The position numbers and the translations under genes were made by a program. From assembly GCA_945952225.1 (NCBI GenBank), contig CAMFHP010000032.1, positions 1-64,000 of the forward strand: DNA of 64,000 nucleotides, given 5' to 3'. This DNA comes from an uncultured Myxococcaceae bacterium. Lineage in GTDB: Bacteria; Myxococcota_A; Polyangia; Polyangiales; Ga0077539. Positions 27,277-37,463 of the stretch are shown one piece after another. Below the pieces are notes generated by a model. It was given only the letters and a program-made list of their open reading frames with translations, was not told the origin of the DNA and ran no database searches. Within the stretch, counting starts at the first letter, position 1; each line of letters opens with the position of its first letter.

Positions 27277-27345
27277 GCGTCGTCGAAAAGGTCTTGTAGG
27301 AAGGCGTTTCGGAGGGAGACCGAGACCGGGGAACGGCGCCGTCGA

Positions 27346-27687
27346 TCAGCAGTGATCGGGGCTGACGCAGGTGCCGTTCTGCGTGGTGCACTCGGCGTTG
27401 GGGCGCCAGGAGTACTGCCACCCGTGGGTCCACACGCGACAGCAGCAGATGCCCGGCTGCGGCGGCGCGGGCGTCGGGGTGGTCTGCATCGGCGCGGGCG
27501 CGGTCTGCGCGGGCGTCGTCGCGGTGCCGCTCTGTGTGGTGGTCTGCGTGGCGGTGGTCTGCGTGGCGGCGGTGGAAGACTGCGCGGGCGCCGTGGCTCC
27601 CTGCGCGGTGCGGGGGCGCGTGGTCTGCGCGGCGGCGGGCGCGGCGAACGCGGTGAGCACGAACAGGGCGAGGAGCGAGCGCTTCAT
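27346..27687 (-). CDS. Secreted Thr-rich protein with Cys-rich C-terminus
   Basis: 113 residues. A clear Sec signal (MKRSLLALFVLTAFAAPAAAQ, with AxA cleavage) is followed by a Thr/Gln/Ala/Pro low-complexity region of about 55 residues and a short C-terminal module with six Cys: GICCCRVWTHGW, then CTTQNGTC and DHC. The Cys spacing suggests a small disulfide-bonded domain, exported and perhaps surface-displayed on a glycosylated Thr-rich stalk. Not recognised as a family. It is divergent from tadA. Confidence 0.75.
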   Translation of the reverse strand: MKRSLLALFVLTAFAAPAAAQTTRPRTAQGATAPAQSSTAATQTTATQTTTQSGTATTPAQTAPAPMQTTPTPAPPQPGICCCRVWTHGWQYSWRPNAECTTQNGTCVSPDHC

Positions 27688-27808
27688 GGCAGTGGTTCCT
27701 TCTCTCGATGAGACGGTGACGCGGGGGAAGGTAGTCACACCTGCGGGCGATGGGTAGTTGATCGCAGACATGACGCGCGGTCGCACGGTGCGGTACCAGA
27801 CGCGCGCG

Positions 27809-28330
27809 ATGACCGAACGCCCGTCGATCTCCCCGCAGTCCATCCCCGCGCTCCCCGTGTTCGACTGGGAATCGCTCATGGACGAAGCCCTCACCGAGGC
27901 CCGCGTCGCGGCGTTGCGCGGCGAGGTTCCCGTGGGCTGCGTGCTCGTCGACGCGAAGGGCGCGGTGATCGCGCGGGCCCACAACCTCCGCGAGCTCTTC
28001 GAAGACCCAACAGCGCACGCCGAGGTGCTCGCGATGCGCCACGCGGCGCGCGAGCTCGGCACCTGGCGTCTCGAAGGGGTGACCGCGGTGGTGACCCTCG
28101 AACCGTGTCCCATGTGCGCGGGGGCCTTTGTGAACGCGCGCATCGGACGGGTGGTGTACGGCGCCGACGACGCGCGGGCCGGCGCGGTGCACTCGCTCTA
28201 CCAGCTCGGGGCCGACACGCGGCTCAACCATCGGTACGAGGTGATCCGTGGGGTGCGCGCGGAGGCCTGTTCTGAAGCCCTCCGCGCGTTCTTCCGCGCG
28301 CGTCGGGCAGAAAAGAAACGTTTTCGTTGA
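27809..28330 (+). CDS. tadA: tRNA-specific adenosine deaminase
   Basis: Deaminates A34 to inosine in tRNA-Arg(ACG). Zinc and proton-shuttle motif HAE (AHAEVLAM near residue 69) and PCPMCAG near residue 98 are intact, and GEVPVGCVLVD precedes them as in TadA. About 173 residues from ATG 27809; ATG 27770 and TTG 27758 are in frame but would add residues without similarity. It is immediately upstream of two tRNA-Ser genes on the same strand, with a gap of 31 bp. No signal. Guanine deaminases share the fold, but the AHAE and PCPMC spacing fits TadA best. Confidence 0.9.
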   Translation: MTERPSISPQSIPALPVFDWESLMDEALTEARVAALRGEVPVGCVLVDAKGAVIARAHNLRELFEDPTAHAEVLAMRHAARELGTWRLEGVTAVVTLEPCPMCAGAFVNARIGRVVYGADDARAGAVHSLYQLGADTRLNHRYEVIRGVRAEACSEALRAFFRARRAEKKRFR

Positions 28331-28361
28331 CACCCGGGAGCGGTTTGATAGTTTCGCCCGC

Positions 28362-28449
28362 GGAGAGCTGTCCGAGTGGTCGATGGTGCCTGATTCGAAA
28401 TCAGGTGTGCCGAGAGGCACCAAGGGTTCGAATCCCTTGCTCTCCGCCA
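28362..28449 (+). tRNA. tRNA-Ser(CGA)
   Basis: Acceptor arms GGAGAGC (28362-28368) and GCTCTCC (28439-28445) pair perfectly, followed by discriminator G and encoded CCA. The anticodon stem CCTGA/TCAGG encloses the loop TTCGAAA, giving anticodon CGA, which reads UCG. A long variable arm (tgtgccgagaggcacc) is that of a class II tRNA. The T arm has GGTTCGAATCC. Confidence 0.96.
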
Positions 28450-28461
28450 GACATAGACCGG

Positions 28462-28501
28462 GTCACCGATAAGGCCTGATGGCAACATCAGGCTTGGTGA
28501 C
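28462..28501 (+). other. Structured spacer between two tRNA-Ser genes
   Basis: The 61-bp spacer contains an 8-bp perfect stem GCCTGATG/CATCAGGC (28474-28481 with 28486-28493) closed by a GCAA tetraloop of the GNRA type. It is enclosed by an outer stem GTCACC/GGTGAC (28462-28467 with 28496-28501). It looks like a folded RNA in a tRNA co-transcript, perhaps a processing signal; no T-tract follows, so a terminator is unlikely. Confidence 0.6.
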
Positions 28502-28510
28502 TTTCCACCA

Positions 28511-28622
<112 letters not shown>

Positions 28623-28889
28623 AGACCGTCGAACGCTGCGTCGAGGGCGAGCGACGGGGATGCGCGTGTGCCTGCGTCGGCGCAGGCATCGGGGGACAGA
28701 ACCGGTTCGCGGGGCGTTCGTGATTGCCGAGACCTGTTGTCAGCGCGCTGGCAGGGAGCGCGTCGGTCGATTCGAAGCCGCGTGCACATGAGCCCCTCCG
28801 GCTCGGAGTGCACGTGATCGATGAGCTGGCGGGGGGGCCGCGAATGGCCTCTGCTCGCCCATCAATCGATGGCGGCGAGAGGAGGCACG

Positions 28890-31240
<2,351 letters not shown>

Positions 31241-31244
<4 letters not shown>

Positions 31245-32905
31245 CGTGGCGAGACCTCCTCCCCTCCGTCGACGAGACGCACCACGTCCGAGACGGCGTG
31301 GCCGCATACGAGGCGCGCTTCGACGCGGTGATGAAGTTCCACGCGCCCGGCCTTGCGCCCGTCTCGCACGGCGGCGAGGCGTGGCACATCGACACCGCGG
31401 GAGAGCCCGCCTATGCGCGCCGCTTCGAGCGCTCGTTCGGGTTCTACGAGGGCCTCGCCGCGGTCGTATCGCACGACGGCTGGCACCACATCACGCCCGA
31501 CGGGCGCGACCTCTACGCCGAGCGCTACGCGTGGTGCGGCAACTTTCAGGAGCGACGCTGCGCAGTTCGAGATCGTCAAGGTCGCTACCGTCACATCACT
31601 CCGAGCGGTGCGAACTGCGGTGAATGCACATGGCGCTACGCGGGTGACTTTCGTGACGGCATCGCGGTCGTGCAGGGCGACGACGGACGCTCGACGCACG
31701 TGCGCATCGACGGGTCGATCCTGCACGGACGATGGTTCGAAGACCTCGACGTGTTCCACAAGGGCATGGCGCGCGCCCGTGACGCGCGAGGCTGGACCCA
31801 CGTCGATCGCGACGGAAGGCCCGCGTACACGGTCCGCTTTGCGATGGTCGAGCCCTTCTACAACGGTCAGGCGCGCGTCGAGCGGTTCGACGGCGCGCTC
31901 CTCGTCATCGATCCCAGGGGAGCCACGATCGTCGAGCTCCGCGGCCCTCGGCGCAGCGAGCTCGCGGCGCTCTCGGGAGACCTCGTGGGGTACTGGCGCA
32001 CGCAGACGATCGCTGTCGCTGCGGAGCTCGGTGTCTTCGATGCACTCCCCGCGAAGACCGAAGAGATCGCCGCACGGTGCGCCCTCCCCCTCGATCGAAC
32101 GGCGCGTCTGCTTCGCGCGCTCGCGGAGCTGAGTCTCGTCGAGCCCAACGGTGACGCGTGGCGCAACACGGAACGAGGAGTGCTCCTCACGAGAGAGCAC
32201 CCGCAGACCCTCGCAGACGCTTCGCGCGAGTATGCGGGACGTCTCGGCTCGGTGTGGGCGAAGCTCTCGGATGCGCTCCGCCTGGGTGACGCGTGGTGTG
32301 CGCCCGACGTGTTCGCAGAGGTGTCGCGCGAAGACCCCGAGGGGCACCATCGCATGCTGCGCAGTTACGCGAGGCACGACTACGTCGCCGTTCCCGGGGC
32401 CCTGCCCCTGCGCGGTGATGAGGTGATCCTCGATGCGGGCGGAGGGCTCGGGGTGCTGGCGGAGGGCATCGCGCGCGAGTGGCCGAGCACGCGCGTGATG
32501 CTCCTCGATCGACCGGAGGTGGCGGCGATGACCGCGGTGGAGCCCGCTCTGCTTCCGCGCGTGTCGGTGATCACGGCGAACCTCTTCGCTCCGTGGCCCG
32601 TGCGCGGGGACGCCGTCGTGCTCGCGCGCGTGCTCCACGACTGGGACGACACACGCGCAGCCGAAATTCTCGGTCACGCGAGGGCGTCGCTGCCCACCGG
32701 AGGTCGGCTCTTCGTGGTCGAGATGGTGCTCTCCGACGACGCGCCCGACGGCGGACTCTGCGACCTGCACCTGCTCGTCGCGACCGGCGGACAGGAGCGT
32801 ACGCGCGCGGCGTATGAGCGACTCCTCGCGGCCTCTCGCTTCGAGCTTCGTGAGGTGCGCCGCATCGATGCGCTGCCCTCCATCCTCATCGCGGAGGCCG
32901 TATGA
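31241..32905 (+). CDS. WG-repeat protein fused to O-methyltransferase
   Basis: 554 residues. Residues 45-240 hold repeated short hairpins of the WG (KWG) type: GFYEGLAAVVSHDGWHHITP, GDFRDGIAVVQGDDGRSTHV and FHKGMARARDARGWTHVDRD. From about 245 a class I SAM-dependent methyltransferase of the COMT/hydroxyindole type begins: a winged-helix segment (LGVFDALPAKTEEIAAR) and then LDAGGGLGVLAEGIA near 395 (SAM-binding motif I), LLDRPEV (motif II) and RVLHDWDD near 463. The substrate is unknown; the repeat region may recognise a sugar or peptide product of the previous enzyme. ATG 31241 overlaps the preceding stop, and its own stop overlaps the next start. Confidence 0.88.
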
Positions 32906-34224
32906 GCGACGACATCGAGTGGATCATCCCCGCCTCGGTGCTGCGCTGGCTCGACGAGTCACCGCGCGACAGGCCCGTCGTGATCCTGCTTCGCCACTCG
33001 GTGCGCCCGTGCCTCGCGCCCGATGACGCGGGCTACTCGCTGCCGCTGACCGAAGACGGCGTTCGCCTCGCGACCGACCTCGGACGGCGCCTCGGCGATC
33101 GACTTCGAACGCTCCATGCGAGCCCGCTCCTGCGATGCGTGCAGACCGCGGAGGCGATGCGTGCAGGTGCGGGCGTCAACCTCACCGTCACGACGGATCG
33201 CCTGCTCGGAGACCCTGGCGTCTTCGTGCATGACGGCCACCTCGCATGGAGAAACTGGCAGTCGATGGGGCACGAGGGCGTGATGAGTCACCTCGTCTCC
33301 GACGACGCCGCGCTCCCCGGAATGGCGTCGCCCGCTCCAGCGGCACGCTTTCTCGTTCATCACATGCTCGCCCACGCAGGAGACCGGGTGGGCGTGCACG
33401 TGTTCGTGACGCACGACTCGCTGGTGACGGCAGCCGCCGCGAGGCTGTTCGATGAGCCGCTCGGGCGCGATGCGTGGCCGATGTACCTCGAAGGCGCGCT
33501 CTTCTGGCGCGAGGGAGATGCGCTTCACGCGGCGTATCGAGACACCCGTCGCGTGTGCCTCACGGGGCCCCTCTGCGGGCTCGATGAGCGCGACACGATC
33601 GAACTCGCGCGCCGTGAGGTCGGGGCTGTACTCGGGCACACGTGCGAAGCACGATTCTTCGTCGCAGGAGGCGCGTTCAAGTCGCTGCTGACCGGACGCG
33701 CACCGCGAGACCTCGACCTCTGGGCCGCGTCGTCAGAAGACCGTGCGCTGCTCGTCGACACCCTCACGAAGCGCGGCGCACGACCGCTCGAAGCGCGGCC
33801 TTTCGCGGATGCGTTCGAGATCGCGGACCGCGTCGTTGAGGTGCCTCACCACGCTGCCCCTGGCACGCTCGAAGAGCGCCTCGCGCGTTTCGATCTCGCC
33901 CTTTCGGCGGTGGGCGTCGAGCACCAGACGGGTGATCGCTGGCGATCGTTGATTCACCCCCTCGCCCTCGAATCGGTCGCGCGGCGCGAGGTGCTGCTGC
34001 TCAAGCCTCTGGTGAACTGGCGCCATGCGCTCTCGACGCTCGCGCGGCTTCGTCGCTACGCAGAAGAGCTTCGATTCACGGTTCCGCCTGAGGAGGAGGC
34101 GGAGGTGTGGCGCGTCTTCGACGAGCAGCCCCGCGAGATGCAACTCGGCATGCTGGCGCGCTTCGAGCTCGCGAGCGTCGGCGGGTATGGAGTGCGAGAG
34201 GAGGCCGAATGCCGCCTCCGATGA
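32902..34224 (+). CDS. Histidine phosphatase fused to nucleotidyltransferase
   Basis: 440 residues. The first 215 are a histidine-phosphatase (phosphoglycerate mutase) domain: VVILLRHSVRP near residue 30, with RHS in place of the usual RHG, LHASPLLRCVQTAEAM near 72, and the second catalytic His in VFVTHDSLV near 172. Residues 240-400 look like a nucleotidyltransferase head: FFVAGGAFKSLLTGRAPRDL then DLW, with GG and the Asp pair as in tRNA nucleotidyltransferase/poly(A) polymerase, and a third acidic position in RFDLALSAVG. The combination is not one I know by name. Overlaps the methyltransferase gene by 4 bp and the next gene by 16 bp. Confidence 0.82.
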   Translation: MSDDIEWIIPASVLRWLDESPRDRPVVILLRHSVRPCLAPDDAGYSLPLTEDGVRLATDLGRRLGDRLRTLHASPLLRCVQTAEAMRAGAGVNLTVTTDRLLGDPGVFVHDGHLAWRNWQSMGHEGVMSHLVSDDAALPGMASPAPAARFLVHHMLAHAGDRVGVHVFVTHDSLVTAAAARLFDEPLGRDAWPMYLEGALFWREGDALHAAYRDTRRVCLTGPLCGLDERDTIELARREVGAVLGHTCEARFFVAGGAFKSLLTGRAPRDLDLWAASSEDRALLVDTLTKRGARPLEARPFADAFEIADRVVEVPHHAAPGTLEERLARFDLALSAVGVEHQTGDRWRSLIHPLALESVARREVLLLKPLVNWRHALSTLARLRRYAEELRFTVPPEEEAEVWRVFDEQPREMQLGMLARFELASVGGYGVREEAECRLR

Positions 34225-34895
34225 TCGCAGGGCTGTTCCCGTACACGCGCGCGGGAGTCACCCGGCCACCTGTCGTCACGCTCTCGGAGATCCCCGCGAG
34301 CCTCGCGGTGAATCCGTCGTACCGGCGTGACCTCATCGTGCTCGCGGGCGACTCGACCTCGGCGGCACAGCTCCGCGCGCACGGCATCGCCCCGGTTCGC
34401 GTGTTCGACGACGCTCCCTCGTTCGTGCACCGCGACACCGCGCACAAGATGAAGCACTGGATGTGTCGCTGGGCCCTGGCAACCTTCGGAGAGTTCCTCT
34501 GGGTTGACTGGGATACGGTGCTCCTTCGCGCGCTCGACGACGCGTTCTGGAGCTGGGCACGCGCGCATGACACGCCGAAGTTCATCCGCATCCCCAACTA
34601 CTGGGCGACCGTGAACTGTGGCGTGTACTACGCGAGCGCCCGCTGGGCCGATGCAATGGACAAGAGCTTCGACGCCGACGTGTCGGAGCCGAACGATGAG
34701 CTCCTCTGGCGCTCGGTCTTGCCCGGCGATGTCATCGAGCGTGACGAGTACTGGTGGGGGCCGCGCGCCGTGAACATCTGGTCGGAGGACGAGTTCTCGC
34801 GCATCACGCCAGACACCTACTTCGCTCACACGAAGACGCTCGACTGGGCCGACGCGTTCCGAGCGTCAGCCGCTCGCGCAGCAGACGCCCGGTAA
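34209..34895 (+). CDS. GT-A glycosyltransferase with DxD motif
   Basis: 228 residues, or 224 from ATG 34221. LWVDWDTVLLRALDDAFW near residue 100 has the DWD form of the DxD sugar-nucleotide/metal motif typical of GT-A enzymes such as capsular and GT8/GT32-like transferases. NYWATVNCGVYYAS near 140 is the usual acceptor loop. No membrane segment, so it acts in the cytosol. Last gene of the coupled four-gene operon; the start lies inside the upstream gene. Short length means some lineage-specific truncation of the fold is possible. Confidence 0.78.
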   Translation: MPPPMIAGLFPYTRAGVTRPPVVTLSEIPASLAVNPSYRRDLIVLAGDSTSAAQLRAHGIAPVRVFDDAPSFVHRDTAHKMKHWMCRWALATFGEFLWVDWDTVLLRALDDAFWSWARAHDTPKFIRIPNYWATVNCGVYYASARWADAMDKSFDADVSEPNDELLWRSVLPGDVIERDEYWWGPRAVNIWSEDEFSRITPDTYFAHTKTLDWADAFRASAARAADAR

Positions 34896-34936
34896 GGAGC
34901 ATCCGCGCGACGCCACATCGTCGACCGTGCATGGGG

Positions 34937-35098
34937 TCACATACCGTCCGTGGTGCCGCCGTTCTTCACCGCGATCACATGGTCGGGCTCGTGGGGAAAG
35001 AACGCGTCGTCCTCGCCGAGACGGCAGTACTCGCAGCACGCCTTCGCTCGCGCCCGCACCTCGCGCCGAAGCGCGGCCGGAATGTGCGACACGGTCAC
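34937..35098 (-). pseudogene. Truncated HNH endonuclease fragment
   Basis: From GTG 35098 the minus strand reads VTVSHIPAALRREVRARAKA, then CCEYCRLGEDD, AFFPHEPDHVIAVKNGGTT and a stop at 34937. CEYC and EPDHVIAVKNGG are the N-terminal half of the common small HNH endonucleases (CxxC zinc finger, then DHVIP..HGG). Those proteins normally continue for another 90-110 residues with the catalytic N and H and the second CxxC, all absent here. The GTG overlaps the stop of the small gene at 35095 (GTGA), the normal operon arrangement for this pair. I read it as a 3'-truncated remnant; it is too short to appear in simple ORF lists. Confidence 0.78.
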
Positions 35099-35334
35099 GC
35101 GACGAGCCGACGCGCGCGAGCCTTCACGAGCTGCACCAGCCGCTCGATTTCGATGAAGCGATCGAACTCGGCGCGCTCGTCGTCGTTGAGCGTCTCTTCC
35201 TTGCTGCGCGCGAGGAGGTCACGAACGCGCTCGATGGACTCCTCGGAGGGGTGGAACGACAGCACCAACAGTGCTCCGCCACCGCGAGCGAACAGGTCGA
35301 TGATCTCGACGTAGCACCGCTGCGCCGCGCTCAT
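35095..35334 (-). CDS. Small helical partner of HNH endonuclease genes
   Basis: 79 residues: a charged N-terminal region with HPSEESIERVRDLLARSKEE, then LNDDERAEFDRFIEIERLVQ and a basic C-terminus. Proteins of this pattern (LLAR..EG.L..EE.AELD...ELEHLV) are often encoded directly upstream of a small HNH nuclease in planctomycetes, cyanobacteria and other bacteria. I recall that pairing but cannot check it here. The role is unproven; an antitoxin or regulatory role is inference. The downstream nuclease is truncated in this locus. Confidence 0.72.
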   Translation of the reverse strand: MSAAQRCYVEIIDLFARGGGALLVLSFHPSEESIERVRDLLARSKEETLNDDERAEFDRFIEIERLVQLVKARARRLVA

Positions 35335-35410
35335 CGAGCGAGCCTATCACTCGCGCGGATCGATAATGGCTACGCCCTCGCCCCCTTCGCCGGGATAGCA
35401 TCGCGGCCCG

Positions 35411-36421
35411 ATGCGTCGCTACGTCGTCGTCCGCACGGACAAGGGTCGCTCCTCATTCATTCTGCGTGAGTTCGAGCAGGGCCGACTGCGACAGGGTTGG
35501 GGGTGGAGTCCGTCGCAAGACCTCCGGCTCCTGCGCGCGAAGCTCAATGCGGGTCAAAAGCTTAGCGCCGACGAAGCCGCCGCGTGGCGCAACCGCCGTT
35601 TGCTCGATGCGGAACCCGACGGACTCAAGGTCGGCGACGTCGTCGTGGTGCCGAACCTCCCGTCGCAGGGATGCTGGATCATCGCTCGCGTGTCTGGCCC
35701 GTACACCTACGCGCCGCCCGAAGCTGACGCGAAGGTGGGCACCGACTACGCGCACGTCGTCGCAGTCGCGCCGATTCGAACGCCCGACGGCAAGCTCGCA
35801 GTGGTCGACCCCGACAACGCGAACGTCGATGCGCGCCTCCGCTCGACGATGCGCAACCTCTCGCGGATGTGGTCCATCGACGCGCTCGGCGCGGCCGTCG
35901 AGAAGATCATCGCAGCGGCAGAGGGAGGCTCCGACGTCCTGACCATCGAGCCAGAGACCACGAAGCAGGCGAGCGTCTTCGAAGCCGTGCGCGAGGCGGC
36001 GTGGAAGGCCATTCGCGCTCGGTATCATGGCGCGCAGTTCGAGCAGCTCGTGCTCACGCTCTTTCGCGGGATCTACGCGGGCGGACGCGTCGAGCACTGG
36101 GGCGGGCGCAGCGAGCAAGGCGCCGACCTCATCGTGTTCACGCAGGACCCCCTCGGGTTGGAGTTCAAGATCGCGGTGCAGGTGAAGCTCCACGAGGGCG
36201 TCGACGATGACACGCACGCGCTCGATCAGATCGCTCGCGCGCGAAAGGCCCACCGCGTCGACGCGGGGGTCGTCGTCACGACGGCGGGTGAGATCAGCAA
36301 GCGGTTCGAGGAGCGACGGGCGGCGCTCGAAGAGGAGCTCGGGATCGACATCAATGTGATCGACCGCGACGAACTCACCGTGCTCCTGATGGAGCACCTC
36401 GGGCGAGATCGATTGCTGTAG
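35411..36421 (+). CDS. Mrr-type restriction endonuclease-like protein
   Basis: 336 residues. The N-terminal 180 residues are an unassigned region. The C-terminal part is an Mrr_cat (PD-(D/E)xK) nuclease: FEQLVLTLFRGIYAGGRVEH, then GGRSEQGADLIVFTQD near residue 232 (catalytic Asp), AVQVKLHEG near 255 (Q-x-K), and a C-terminal DAGVVVTTAGEISKRF. All catalytic positions appear kept. Type IV (Mrr-like) enzymes cut methylated DNA, and no methylase partner is present here, so a stand-alone defence role is likely. 76 bp separates it from the divergent small gene. Confidence 0.83.
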   Translation: MRRYVVVRTDKGRSSFILREFEQGRLRQGWGWSPSQDLRLLRAKLNAGQKLSADEAAAWRNRRLLDAEPDGLKVGDVVVVPNLPSQGCWIIARVSGPYTYAPPEADAKVGTDYAHVVAVAPIRTPDGKLAVVDPDNANVDARLRSTMRNLSRMWSIDALGAAVEKIIAAAEGGSDVLTIEPETTKQASVFEAVREAAWKAIRARYHGAQFEQLVLTLFRGIYAGGRVEHWGGRSEQGADLIVFTQDPLGLEFKIAVQVKLHEGVDDDTHALDQIARARKAHRVDAGVVVTTAGEISKRFEERRAALEEELGIDINVIDRDELTVLLMEHLGRDRLL

Positions 36422-36441
36422 TGGGCAGAGCACGTCGAGGA

Positions 36442-36514
36442 GGCACCGATGGGGTGCCGCTCGTCGACCGAACGCCCGACCAACGCAACGATGATGCTCT
36501 CGCTGCGTTGGTCG
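36442..36514. other. Two hairpins between endonuclease and unknown gene
   Basis: The 143-bp gap holds GGCACC/GGTGCC (36442-36447 with 36453-36458) and a perfect 11-bp stem CGACCAACGCA/TGCGTTGGTCG (36477-36487 with 36504-36514) with a 16-base loop. No T-run follows. It could be a bidirectional terminator, a protein-binding palindrome or a transposition scar. I tested it against integron attC consensus (RYYYAAC/GTTRRRY) and it does not fit. Confidence 0.55.
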
Positions 36515-36564
36515 CGCGCTGGATCGCCAGACCGAAGTCGACGCAGGCGCGGTAGCCGCGCCCT

Positions 36565-37281
36565 GTGCCCCACCTCGTCGACTCGATCACCCCTGCGACC
36601 TACGGCGAAACCAACGTCCTAACGCTCACGCGTTGCCACGAGCTCCTCCGCGAGGCCCACGACTATCTCGCCCGTCGAGGGAAGGAGGCCGCGCGTCGCG
36701 CCACCCTCGTCGAGAACGCGGCCTCCTGGGGCAGCGCGCTGAAGCGCGTGCGTGTTGAACTCCCGCGCGATGATCGCCCGCGTCTCGTCCGCGAGGCCAA
36801 CGATAGGCACAGCCTCGCTGAGGTGATGAACCAGTGCGCGACGATGGAGCGCCTTCTCGACGCGCTCGCGTGGGCGCAGACGGAGGGGTCGAGCTTGAGC
36901 TCATTCAACGTCGCCGTATGCCACCCCACGACGAGCAGCGCCGCGGGCGACACGTCAGTGGACGACAATGACCTGATCCTTACGGCCGCGAATGGTGGAC
37001 GCGCGCGATTCGAGGTCTCTGACGTGGCCAGCTCCACCGATGGCGCTCGCAAGGAAGAGCGCGACCTGCGCAACCTCGGGGTGCTTCGAGAGGGCATCGG
37101 CGCGCGCCGCTTCGAGGTGGATTGGCCCGACGCGCGCGTGTTCCTCGTCGTGTCGTCGGAGTTCGCGGTCAAGTTGCAGAGCAGACGCTGGCAGCACCTC
37201 GTGTATCGCGAGGCGTTTCGATGCGCAGAGACCCGTGTGCTGGAAGCTGTGCGGCGCCCATCAACCCCCACGATGAGCTAA
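36565..37281 (+). CDS. Unknown protein with PD-(D/E)xK-like pattern
   Basis: 238 residues from GTG 36565. N-terminal half helical. Around residues 132-172 the segment DLILTAANGGRARFEVSDVA followed by KEERDLRNLG has the spacing D ... E-x-x-D ... K that resembles a degenerate PD-(D/E)xK nuclease core, but I cannot assign a family. Its position beside an Mrr endonuclease would suit a defence role. Codon use is less strict in G/C3 than chromosomal neighbours. Confidence 0.55.
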   Translation: MPHLVDSITPATYGETNVLTLTRCHELLREAHDYLARRGKEAARRATLVENAASWGSALKRVRVELPRDDRPRLVREANDRHSLAEVMNQCATMERLLDALAWAQTEGSSLSSFNVAVCHPTTSSAAGDTSVDDNDLILTAANGGRARFEVSDVASSTDGARKEERDLRNLGVLREGIGARRFEVDWPDARVFLVVSSEFAVKLQSRRWQHLVYREAFRCAETRVLEAVRRPSTPTMS

Positions 37282-37291
37282 TCGTGGAGGG

Positions 37292-37308
37292 CGCCTCCGC
37301 CGGAGGCG
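37292..37308. terminator. Perfect short hairpin after the unknown gene
   Basis: CGCCTCC (37292-37298) and GGAGGCG (37302-37308) pair with a three-base loop, 11 bp after the stop at 37281. The stem is G/C-only and lacks a downstream T-tract, so a factor-independent terminator is only possible. The rest of the gap to 37463 has no convincing gene; a 36-codon frame (37357-37467) ends in the start of the next gene. Confidence 0.3.
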
Positions 37309-37463
37309 ACGCTCGCTCCACCCCGAGGACATGCGCGACACGGTACAACTTGCCACGTGTTGATCGCTCGTCAGCGGCGCGATGACATCGCGCGCACGTT
37401 GACCTCGATCGTGGCACCGATGGATGAGCGCGCTGCGATCACGCGTTCGCAGGGACACCCACG

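Noticed and set aside
36442-36514. Inverted repeats taken as an integron attC site
   Set aside because: The arms CGACCAACGCA/TGCGTTGGTCG do not contain RYYYAAC/GTTRRRY core boxes, and no integron integrase or cassette array is seen.
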